Shown in pieces: positions 1 through 9,800 of a stretch of 64,000 nucleotides of DNA. Location: positions 248,001 through 312,000 of the forward strand of contig CP170457.1 of assembly GCA_047947135.1 (NCBI GenBank). Reading direction: 5' to 3'. Position 1 is the first letter of the stretch, and each line of letters starts with the position of its first letter. Below the pieces are notes generated by a model. It worked only from the letters and a program-made list of their open reading frames with translations, did not search any database and was not told where the DNA came from. The translations under genes were made by a program, and so were the position numbers. Source of the DNA: Planctobacterium sp047947135 (GTDB lineage Bacteria; Pseudomonadota; Gammaproteobacteria; Enterobacterales; Alteromonadaceae).

Positions 1-2028
1 CTCCAACAGTAAATGCACATTGGTACCGCTATCAGCAAAAGAGTTTACTGCCGCCAGGGCATTTTCGGTGCCATCCAGTTGCACAGTTTGGCTGGCAAAA
101 TATAAAGGATGATCGCTGGCTTCCAAATCGATAAAGTCACTCAATTCTTTTGTCGTACGAGATGGTGGAATCGCACCGTGATAAAGACCCAGAGCCACTT
201 TAATGAAGCTGGCGATACCACTGGCCGGCTCCAAGTGACCAATATTGCCTTTTACACTGCCCAACGCACAGTGCTTTTGGTGAATGTCAGTGAAGGCGTT
301 TTTAATACCCTCATACTCAAAAGAGTCACCCCATTTAGTGGCGTAGCCATCTAATTCAATGTATTTGACTCGTGAACTATCAATACCTGCTTTGCGATAG
401 CAATCTTGCAGTAGCTTAGTAATAGCTTCGTGCTTAATTTCAGAGATATCGCTGGCTCGACCGCGGTGATTTTGCTGACTGTGTCGCAGTACCGCATAGA
501 TCCGATCATTGGCCTCCATGGCCTGATCCAGACGTTTCAAAATCACGACACCGACACCCTCACCCCGAGTGAAGCCGCTGGCATTGCGATCAAATACAGC
601 ACTACTGCCATCGCCAGAAAGCAAACCATACTGACTGGCAGCAATATAATCATCCGGGAACAGATGCAAACAGGTACCAGCCGCTACGGCATATTGACAC
701 TCGCCATTGCGTAGCGCCTGCCAGGCTCTGTTGATAGCGACAGCCGAAGAGGCGCAATTGGTATTAGTGGCTTCACTGGGACCACAGAAATCAAATACGT
801 GAGAAACTCGATTTGCCAGATAATACATTTGACTGGATGAATTAGGTGGAAACTGGGTATCAGGCCCCAATTGCTGACGCAGGTACTGTTCGTATTCCGC
901 GTACTCATAGCCAACAAAGACACCTGTTTCACTGCCCTCAAGGCTTTTCACGTCAACACAGGCATCTTCAAAGGCGTGATACACCTGCTGCATCAATAGA
1001 CGCTCCTGCGGATCTATTATCTGAGCATCTTCTTCAGATAAACCAAAGAAATCAGGGTCAAAACAATCCACATCGTCAATCAATCCGGCCCATCTGGAAA
1101 CCGTTTTCCCGGGTGTTGGGGTTTCGGAATAATACTTCTTCCAGTCCCAGCGACTGGCCGGAATTTCGCTGATCGCTGATTTTTCCGCGACCAGATTTTG
1201 CCAGAACGCCTGAAGGTTATCCGCGCCTGGAAAGCGACAACTCAACCCCACAACGGCTACTTGTACCTGTGACGGTGGCATAACTCCAGCCGCTACATTA
1301 TTTCCGGTAGCAATAGACTCAAAATTAGCCGCCGACTCTCTCTGAATAGGATCGGGGTGCGCGCGCTGCTGTTGATAAAACTGTTGTAACTGCTGCGGAT
1401 AATGGACCACCAGATATTCCACCAGTTCATCCTGACTAGCAAATGACTGTCCCTGTAAATTGATTTTAAATAACTGTTCGATTCGGCTCACCAAAGCCTG
1501 AACTGCTGTATTGCCTGTACGATTTTTTCTGCGACCTCTAGCGCTGCGGCGGCGATGTTGACTGGCTAAGCCTGGTATCGAATTGGTGCTGCCCGGTTGA
1601 GCTTCAGAGGCTCGTGGCATTTCCTGCATGGCAATCGCTGGAGATGTTGTAATCGCCCCACTGCCATTGGCAAATGTCGCGAGATCTTCCAGTCCTGCGG
1701 TTTTACTTGCGGCTGCAGGCATCGACTGCTGAACTGCTGGCTGTGCAGAAGCTGCACCATTGCCAACACCGTTATCATCTTTAGCTACCTGTTGATGAAT
1801 CAGGTCTGCTAAATCTCTTACCGTATCAACATTAGTAAACTGGGCCGGGTTGATAGCGATTGCAAAAGACTTGGACAAATTGGTAATCAACTCTATGGTG
1901 ATAATAGAATCCATACCGAAGCTTTCCAGATCTGCATCAATATCCAGCCTGTTTGGGGGCAACTTAAGGGTTTCCACCACTACCTGGCTGACATCTGCCA
2001 GCACTTGTTCACTCGAATGGGCCTGCAT
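1..2028 (-). CDS. trans-AT polyketide synthase, 5' part (ACP - non-elongating KS), runs off the left edge
   Basis: This frame is open from an ATG at 2028 to the window edge, so the protein is at least 676 residues and its C terminus is not seen. Residues 1-80 are an acyl carrier protein with the phosphopantetheine Ser41 in FGMDSI. A Pro/Ala/Gln-rich and then Arg-rich linker follows, and a ketosynthase begins near residue 255 (VAVVGLSCRFPG). The nucleophile Cys425 (NTNCASS) and the NIGH histidine are kept, but the HGTGT motif reads DGYAT, so the first catalytic histidine is Asp560. This matches the known non-condensing KS0 class of trans-AT synthases, which pass chains on without elongation. 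No acyltransferase domain is visible. The start overlaps the stop of the aminotransferase by one base (TAATG) and has a GGAGAA ribosome site, so the two are probably translationally coupled. The ACP most likely completes the module begun by the preceding two genes. Confidence 0.93.
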   Translation of the reverse strand, partial: MQAHSSEQVLADVSQVVVETLKLPPNRLDIDADLESFGMDSIITIELITNLSKSFAIAINPAQFTNVDTVRDLADLIHQQVAKDDNGVGNGAASAQPAVQQSMPAAASKTAGLEDLATFANGSGAITTSPAIAMQEMPRASEAQPGSTNSIPGLASQHRRRSARGRRKNRTGNTAVQALVSRIEQLFKINLQGQSFASQDELVEYLVVHYPQQLQQFYQQQRAHPDPIQRESAANFESIATGNNVAAGVMPPSQVQVAVVGLSCRFPGADNLQAFWQNLVAEKSAISEIPASRWDWKKYYSETPTPGKTVSRWAGLIDDVDCFDPDFFGLSEEDAQIIDPQERLLMQQVYHAFEDACVDVKSLEGSETGVFVGYEYAEYEQYLRQQLGPDTQFPPNSSSQMYYLANRVSHVFDFCGPSEATNTNCASSAVAINRAWQALRNGECQYAVAAGTCLHLFPDDYIAASQYGLLSGDGSSAVFDRNASGFTRGEGVGVVILKRLDQAMEANDRIYAVLRHSQQNHRGRASDISEIKHEAITKLLQDCYRKAGIDSSRVKYIELDGYATKWGDSFEYEGIKNAFTDIHQKHCALGSVKGNIGHLEPASGIASFIKVALGLYHGAIPPSRTTKELSDFIDLEASDHPLYFASQTVQLDGTENALAAVNSFADSGTNVHLLLE

Positions 2029-3794
2029 TATTGATTCTCCATCATTTGCAACCTGGAAAGGTCTGCCTTTAGCATTTGACGCAAATCTGTCATGTCTGCT
2101 TGCTGTGGTGCAGCGTCGGTAAATTGCTGGCTGAATTCTGCCACCTCTTTAGGTGCAGATGCCGGTACAGTAACGGCTAGCTCGGGCTGTTTTGCAGTCT
2201 CTTGTTTTGGCTGGAAAAAGCTATTATCAATGAGTGTGGTCATACTGCTTTTTACTGCTGCTATCACTTTTTCAATATCTTTATCCGTGTGTGCAGTGGT
2301 TAAAAAACAATTGCCCTGGATATTAGTTTCTACACCCGCCATGCGCAGCAAAATGAAAAACAAAGCTTCAGTAACGCCCCAGAAACTGTCGACAAAACGA
2401 AATCTAAACAAAGAACCAAAAGTATCTATGTAAACTGGCAGTGATTGCGCCTTGAAGAACCCGTTTAACTCACCAGCAAGATAATCAGTTTTACTAGTAA
2501 GCTGCTTCTGAAAACAGTTGCATTTGCTGCAATCTCCAGCGCCTTCGCAGCGTTTCTTCATTTCCCTAAGAACGGCATTTACCGCTGCTATTTTTAAGGG
2601 GTTTTGTGAATGAGTACCTGCCATACCTGTGCGTTTTGCGGCGGGCATGGAATCATCATCCAGTTGCCAGGTGCCACCGTCCACACAGTTCAGGTATTTC
2701 TCCGAACCCGCGATAACACCAGTGGGTAAGCCGCCTCCTGGTATTTTACCGTAGGTAGAAATATCCGCCTTGATGCCAAACTTGCCCTGCGCACCCTGAG
2801 GGCAAACCCGGAAACCAGTGATCATTTCATCGAAGATCAACGGAATATTGTGAGCTAAAGTCAGGTTTCTCAATTCGCGCAGGAATTGTACCGGTTGCAA
2901 ATAAGGATGGCGGGACTGAACCGGTTCAACCAGTACCGTCGCTATTTCGTCGATTTGCTGTTCAATCTGCTCCAGAGAGTGTGTTTCGCCATAGGGCAGT
3001 ACAATGATTTGCTCAGCAAATTCCTGCAACATACCAGGCCCCATAGCAATGCTATTGCCCTGCAAATCGGCCATCGCGACCACTGCATCGGATAGTCCGT
3101 GATACGCGCCTTCGAAAATCACGACCTTTTGCTTGCCTGTAGCAGCGCGCGCGATACGCACTGCGAACATCACAGCTTCAGTGCCGGACTGAGTGAACAA
3201 TACCCTTTCATGCCCAGTGAGTTCGCTAAACATTGCTGAGGTTTCAAATATGCTTTGTGAATAACCCGCCAAAGGGATGCCCTGATGCAAAGAGTCAATC
3301 ACCGCTTTCATCACAAACTCTGGTTTATGACCAAAGATATTGACTCCCATATCACCGGAAATATCGATGTACTCATTGCCATCGATATCGTAAACCCTGG
3401 CGTCCTGTGCACGCTCATAGGTAATTTGGAAGTGTAGTTTTTTCAGTGGTTTCAATAGGTGAAACGGGCGTCGCTGGTCCACAAAATATTGCTGATGCTT
3501 TTCAATATTGTCCCTGGATTTGGGCACAAATGCATGGTACTCAGCCGCCAACTTCTCAATATATTGTAGATGTTGCTCCTGCAAATCCCGCTGGTCCAGT
3601 GCACCGAGCTTAGTAGTAGCCGCCCTTTGACTGTCATCGGTATTGAGCTTCCCGTTACTAAGACTGGCATTCATCTGTTGTATCAGTTGGTTTTGCTCAG
3701 ACGCAGTCAGCTTGTCAAACTGACGCATGGCATCCCCTCTTTCGACATTTTTAGCGAGGATCTGTCTAGCGAGATCCTGAATAGTATTGCTCAT
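2028..3794 (-). CDS. Class III (GSA-aminotransferase-like) PLP aminotransferase, discrete partner of the PKS
   Basis: The 588-residue protein is a fold-type I aminotransferase related to glutamate-1-semialdehyde aminomutase. It carries the PLP-binding Asp in IFDEMITGFR and the Schiff-base Lys350 in YGKIPGGGLPTG. GSA-type aminotransferase domains are known inside iturin/mycosubtilin synthetases, where they convert a beta-ketoacyl-carrier intermediate into a beta-amino one. Here it is a free protein between a PKS ending in KS-dead DH and one beginning with an ACP, so I infer the same job in a split module. Two features are unusual. A cysteine cluster (Cys416, 422, 425, 427) sits in the small domain, and the protein has a roughly 60-residue Ala/Gln-rich tail and an N-terminal helical extension of about 80 residues that could dock to the PKS. 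I chose the ATG at 3794 because TGAGGA lies 8 bases upstream; a TTG at 3809 is in frame but has no ribosome site. It follows the large PKS gene by 11 bases. Confidence 0.92.
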   Translation of the reverse strand: MSNTIQDLARQILAKNVERGDAMRQFDKLTASEQNQLIQQMNASLSNGKLNTDDSQRAATTKLGALDQRDLQEQHLQYIEKLAAEYHAFVPKSRDNIEKHQQYFVDQRRPFHLLKPLKKLHFQITYERAQDARVYDIDGNEYIDISGDMGVNIFGHKPEFVMKAVIDSLHQGIPLAGYSQSIFETSAMFSELTGHERVLFTQSGTEAVMFAVRIARAATGKQKVVIFEGAYHGLSDAVVAMADLQGNSIAMGPGMLQEFAEQIIVLPYGETHSLEQIEQQIDEIATVLVEPVQSRHPYLQPVQFLRELRNLTLAHNIPLIFDEMITGFRVCPQGAQGKFGIKADISTYGKIPGGGLPTGVIAGSEKYLNCVDGGTWQLDDDSMPAAKRTGMAGTHSQNPLKIAAVNAVLREMKKRCEGAGDCSKCNCFQKQLTSKTDYLAGELNGFFKAQSLPVYIDTFGSLFRFRFVDSFWGVTEALFFILLRMAGVETNIQGNCFLTTAHTDKDIEKVIAAVKSSMTTLIDNSFFQPKQETAKQPELAVTVPASAPKEVAEFSQQFTDAAPQQADMTDLRQMLKADLSRLQMMENQ

Positions 3795-3805
3795 CTTGGG
3801 ATTCC

Positions 3806-6800
3806 TCAATAAATTTTATTAAGCAGTTCTGAGAACAGGTCATCGGACGGGACTGCGGGAGACACAACGTCGCTATCTTCACTTTGGGCAGAAGTGTTAT
3901 AGATTCGCTCCAACAAGCTACCAAAGTCAGACAAAGGCAGGTCTACAGTCGCGTTAAAAGGCAGAATAACACCGCGCAGAGACACACAGACAACACCTTT
4001 AGCGGTGACCAAGTCAATGTCAAAACGCCGTCCTTCCGTCGAATATTGGTGCTTATTAGCTGCGGGACGGAGCCAGGCAAAAAGCTGGCCACTTAAGGGG
4101 TGATAGACACTTACCTGTTCAGCACTGACTGGCGTCACCAAGGTCTCGAAGGACAAAGGTTGTATCGACCAGATGTGACACATCACAGGCCAAAGAGACT
4201 CCAGTGCTTTTGTAGGTAGCCATTGCTGCAATTGCGCAGCATTGTCTTGCTGCTCTTCCAGACTCAGTTCCACCAAACACTGCTGGTTTGTATGCCAGAG
4301 GCGGGAAATTGCCTGTTCAGTTGCGGCGATATTTATACCAGCCTGCTGCCAAGCCTTATACAGGCTGTCACCCTCCGTCGCGGATTCACTAAACTGTGAC
4401 TGAAGCTGTGTTAAATCCAACGTTTTAGCGGCACCGCTCTCGGTCTTTATCATCACACCATCAATCAACAATCTGGACTGATTGCTGTCTGCCGGACCTT
4501 CTTTGAATAATTCAAAGCCAATCTCGTCGTCCTCTTCTTCAAACAGCGCCAGATGAACCTGCTGACCAGACGTCAAATCCGACGTCTGCAACCAGTTGAG
4601 GTCCTCTAATTGCAGGTAACCGGGTGCTAGGTCTTCGTCTCTGGTGGCATCATCGATCGCTACGCGCAACATGTCTATGCAGTGAGAAGGCGTCAAGGTG
4701 ATAGTCTCGGACAACTCTGTTTCAGACTGGGTTTTCGGGTTTTGCCAAATTGGCTGTAGCAACTTGTCAGATGCAGAGAACCTTGAGCTGTAACACTGCT
4801 GAGAAAGTGTTGACGTATTCTGGTGCAAAAGTGGATGCAGCTGTGTTGCAGAAACGCTCCCACCAGACGTGTTAGCTTTATCCGGGACATCAAACCAGTA
4901 ACGTTCCCTGGCAAAGGGGTAAGTGGGCAGACTAATGCGCGAAGGTCGCTGACTTCCGTAAAGTTGTTGCCAGTCAATATCGACACCTTGTAACCATGCA
5001 TCACACAGTGCCAGGTAGTCATAGTCGCTGAGCCACTGATTTAGCACGTCCGGTTGGACCTTCTTACGGGCTTTTTTACCGGGAATGCGAGCGAACATAC
5101 TGTCGCCGTCTTTTTCCTGACCAGCAGCAAAATCAGCTAATTTCTTGATGGCTTCTTCAACCGAAGTAGCTGTTAGTGCTAGTCTGAACTCCATCGAGTC
5201 ACGGCCAACCTGTGTGGTATAGGCAATATCCGCCAAATTGTCGTCGTGTTGTTCCAGGTGCGCTGCCATAAGCTGCGCATATACTCGAAGGCGCTCTTCA
5301 TTTTTAGCAGATACAACTAGAATATAAGGCTTGCCGTCCTCTAGCACATACTCAGAATGGGTGGCCTGATACTCTTCCAACACCACATGCACATTAGCAC
5401 CACCAAACCCGAAAGAACTCACCCCAGCACGGCGTGGACAGGCTTGTCCTTGGTCATCCACAACAGGCTCCCATGGCCGGGTTTTATCCACCATGTAAAA
5501 AGGAGAACCTTTCAAATCAATGTAGGGGTTTTGCTGTTCAAAATGCAGTAGCGCCGGGATTTCCTTGTGCTTGATCGCCATCAGAACTTTCAAGATGCCA
5601 GCAATACCTGCGGCCGTTTCCAAGTGCCCGATATTAGTTTTGGCGGATGTCAATCCTATGTGTGGCTCGCTGGCCACGGCTTTATTGTGTTCTTTGTACA
5701 GGTCGTTGAATGCCTTTTTCATAGCCTGAACTTCAATCGGATCCCCCAGGCTGGTGCCGGTACCGTGACATTCCAGCAGCCCAACTGTGGTGGGGTCGAT
5801 ATTGGCTTTTTGATAGGCTTCCACCAGCAAATCCGCTTGAGCATTAGGATTTGGCGCTGTAAGCATGGTGGCTTTGCCGCCATGGTTTTCTGCTGTGGCA
5901 CGCACGACGGCATAGATGTGATCACCTTGCTCTTCTGCCATCGCCAGAGGCTTGATAACTATGGCACCGGAACCCTCGCCGCGCACATAGCCATCAGCTT
6001 TGGAATCAAAGGTTTTACACTTACCATCACTGGCCAGCATTCCCGCCATACCGAAAGATATATGGGCAGCAGGTGTAAGCATCACCTGCACACCACCAAC
6101 AATGGCCATTTCGCAACTGCCGGTGTGAATGGACTCAATCGCACGGTGCAACGCCACCGAAGAACTGGAACAGGCAGTATCCAGCGGCGCGCTTGGACCA
6201 TGTATATCTAACAGAAAAGAGATTCGATTGGCCAGAATTGCATGAGAGGTCCCCGATGCTGAATAACCATCCAGGTCAACGTCCAGTGCTCCCATAAGAT
6301 CAATGTAGTCTCGAGTCGCCGCACCAACAAATAAACCCGTTCGGGTTCCAGCCAACTCTGACACTTTATGACCTGAGTCTTCTATGGCCGCCCAGACAGT
6401 CTCCAGATAAACCCGCTGTTGCGGGTCCATCATTTCGGCTTCGCGTGGTGATATTCCCCAGAAAAGCGGGTCAAACTTATCCACTTCTCGCATAAAGCCG
6501 CCCCATTTTGACAGGGTTTTATTTTCCTCCTGCATGGGGTCACCCCAATATTCACGCCAATCCCAGCGGTCTTCCGGGATGACTGTCACCATGTTGTTTT
6601 CGGCGTCCCTTAGCTTTTGCCAGTATTCGTGAATATCGTCGGCTTGCGGCATGATGCCCGCAGCTCCTACGATTGCTATGGGCTGCTGGTTAAACCTGTC
6701 CTGCGGATTGAAGCCGCCGCCAACATTGGTGTTAGAACCGGATAAATTGGTAGTTTGTGTTGCACCGGGAGACCAGCCTTTATTGTGGCTGAATGATGCT

Positions 6801-9800
6801 CTGGTTTTCTCGATATTGGCTGTTTCTCCGGCCGGACCACTGGCAGCATTGCCGGTAGCAGTTGCAACGCCCGCTGATGAGCCATGTGCCTGCCCAACCA
6901 AGTCAGCATTTTCGGTACTTAGATATTGAGAAATTTCGCGAATATTTGGATATTCAAAGAACAGAACCGGGGTAACGTCGGTGCCATACTTATCATTAAC
7001 TGCATTGGCAAAAGTAGACAATCCAATCGAATCAAAGCCCAAATCCACTAAAATGGTATCGATATCAACTTCATCAGACTCTAATTTGAGGAATTCCATC
7101 ACGATTTCGGTCAAGACGTCCTGCACTTTGAGGGTCAGCTCGTCTGAAGCAGGAGTGCTGCCTGCATTATCAGCAGCAACAGCAGACTGCTCGGCTTCAA
7201 CAGGAGTCACTTTTGGTTCCCGCAATCCCCAACTGGTTTCGATTTTTTCTTGGTCCCCTTCAATGACAGCGAAATGATCAAGTTGCGTATGTAGACCTTC
7301 AAAGAAGCTCTTAATACCCACCGTGCTGGATAGGGGTTTGATACCCAAAGAGCGCTTAAAGAACTGAGCAGTTTGCTCGTCCAGTTGCATTCCGCCCTCA
7401 GACCAAATGGACCAATTAACACTAACACTTCTGCCGCTGCGCTCACCCCTTTGAACCCATTGATTACGCAGGCTGGCAAACCTGTCCATAAAGCGGTTGG
7501 CATAGGAGTAGTCACTCTGTCCGGCATTGCCTGCCAGCGCCGCCAAAGAGGAGAATAAAGCAAAGAAATCTAAATTTTCGGTACTACTGGCTTGGTCTAA
7601 ATACAGGGTACCCTGTACCTTTGCCGCCAATACAGCATCCAGTTCTTGCGCAGTTTTATTACGCACCATGGCATCTCGCAGTGTTCCTGCACTATGAATG
7701 ATTCCGTGTAGTTGGCCAAATTGTTGTTGAGCTTCTTTGACAACCTGTTGCGCACCGTCCTTAGTCGAAACGTCAGCTTGCACAAACAGAACTTCTGCAC
7801 CGAGCTCCTGCATGGCAGCAATCCGCTGCTGAGCGTCTTCTTTTAACGCCGAACGAGCGGTCAGCACGATACGAGCCTGATACTCACTCGCCAGGTATTG
7901 GGCGAAAATCATGCCAAGTCCACCGGTACCACCTGTGATCAGGTACACACCACGTTGCCGCACTGGCAGGTTGTCACGGTTAGTTTCAGGGATCTTTTCC
8001 TGAAGCTGAATTGCAGTGATTTGACGGACGCGACGCTCTTTATTTTGATATTGCACCAAAAATTTATCGTCAAAAACGCTGTTAAATTCCATTTGCAACG
8101 CTTCCAGCGTGAGACCATTCGTGCGATCCCCAGCAGGCACATTTAGCATCTTACAAGCCAGTTTCGGAGCCTCAGCTCTAAGTATGGTCATGTAGCCTTC
8201 AATAGCTTCCTGATGAGGTTGCGCAGCACTAGAAGAGTGAAGCAGGTAGATAAGTCTTAGGCTAGCGTCCAGTTTTTCGGTGATGATCACCTGAGTAAGA
8301 TACATAAAGCTGTACACGGCAAACTGGATTGAATTCTGTAGTGCCTCACCATGGACTTCATCGGCATCCATGAGGTTCACGTTGGAATACCAATTATACG
8401 CGACTTTGTTAATATCAAAACCAGCGGCCTTCACCTCAGCAAAGAGCTTTTTGAAATCTTCTTTGTTACTGGCATTGATATGCCATGTAGTGTCATCAAT
8501 GCGCTTAAATTCAGTTCCAGGCAAAACCAAAATACAGGCAGAATTTACCGCTTCATTAGTAGCAGTGCGGGACAGATAATCCTGTTTCAGTGTTTTGTCA
8601 TTGCCGAACAGTAATAACGCACCTTCATCGGTGCTATTGCTGGCAAGGGTTTCCGGTAACGTAGGCAACCACTGAGTGTTGTAGTATAGCGTGGCGAAGT
8701 CATCGACATCTTCTTCTTGACCGGGTTTCTCATGCACATCAGTTAAAGGTACACCAACAGAATCATAAACTTTCACTAGCACCTTGCCAGTTTCGTCGAC
8801 AATACTGCAGTTCTTTTTAGACAAGCCTGCGTTGGATTTTTTCGAGGGGTCAGCCTCAGTGACATAGCTGTAACAAACGGGCGTCAGCGGATGACGAATT
8901 TCCACTATGCCCAGCGAGTATGGCACAACCATACCACCACCACTTTTTTCATCGGACAGCTGCGCTCCCATCAAAGCTTGGAAAGAGCCGTCTACCAGAG
9001 AAGGATGCAGGACAAAATCTTCATTGTCGCTGTCGGGAATTTCGGGAAGACTTAATTGCCCCAGCACCTCATCGTCGTTTTTGTACACTTCCTGGATAAC
9101 CTGGAAAGCATGTCCAAGATGCAAACCTAAAGATTTAAATAGCGGATAGGCCTTAGGACCTTTTATGGCTGGGGTGCAGCGAGCCTTGATAGTCTCAAGA
9201 TCTATGTATTCATCGTCCTGTTCTTCACCGTCGGTTTCCTGCACATATTGCAGCTTACCCTGTGCGTAAATTTGCACGCCCCCATCCGGCTTTTCACTAA
9301 AGACTTCAAACTGCACTAAATCGCCTTTTGGAATAAGTTCCACAAAGACATCATTGGGCACACCGTTTTCCACGGTTAATGGACTCAACCAAATAATATT
9401 GCGGATCTGATGCACTTTCATGCCTGCCGCCAATTCACCGGCTTGCCTTACCATGTCGAGATAGGCGACACCGGGTAAAGTAGGGATGTCTGATACCAGG
9501 TGGTCGTATATAAAAAACTCGTCTTCGGTAAAGCGCTTTTTGAATAGTTGACGTTGAAAGGTCGACTCATTGCTGTCCAGCATAGGATGCAGGCGTGACG
9601 TGACACCATGAGTGGCAATTTTCTGTAATCCGCTGCTTTGCACAACGTCAGTTTGTGCAGCCCAGTGGCGTTTGTCTGCAAACGGATAAGTAGGCAATGG
9701 TACGCGCTTGCCACTCAGACCCGGTGTGAGCTGTGCCGATTCCTGTAACAGGCCATCCAGCCACAAACGCGCGATGCGGTGATTGTCGCGGCCCTGCAGT

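Noticed and set aside
5567..6211. Open frame of 214 codons on the plus strand inside the PKS
   Set aside because: It is antisense to the second KS domain, whose active-site motifs are unambiguous; the frame has no family resemblance and no ribosome site.
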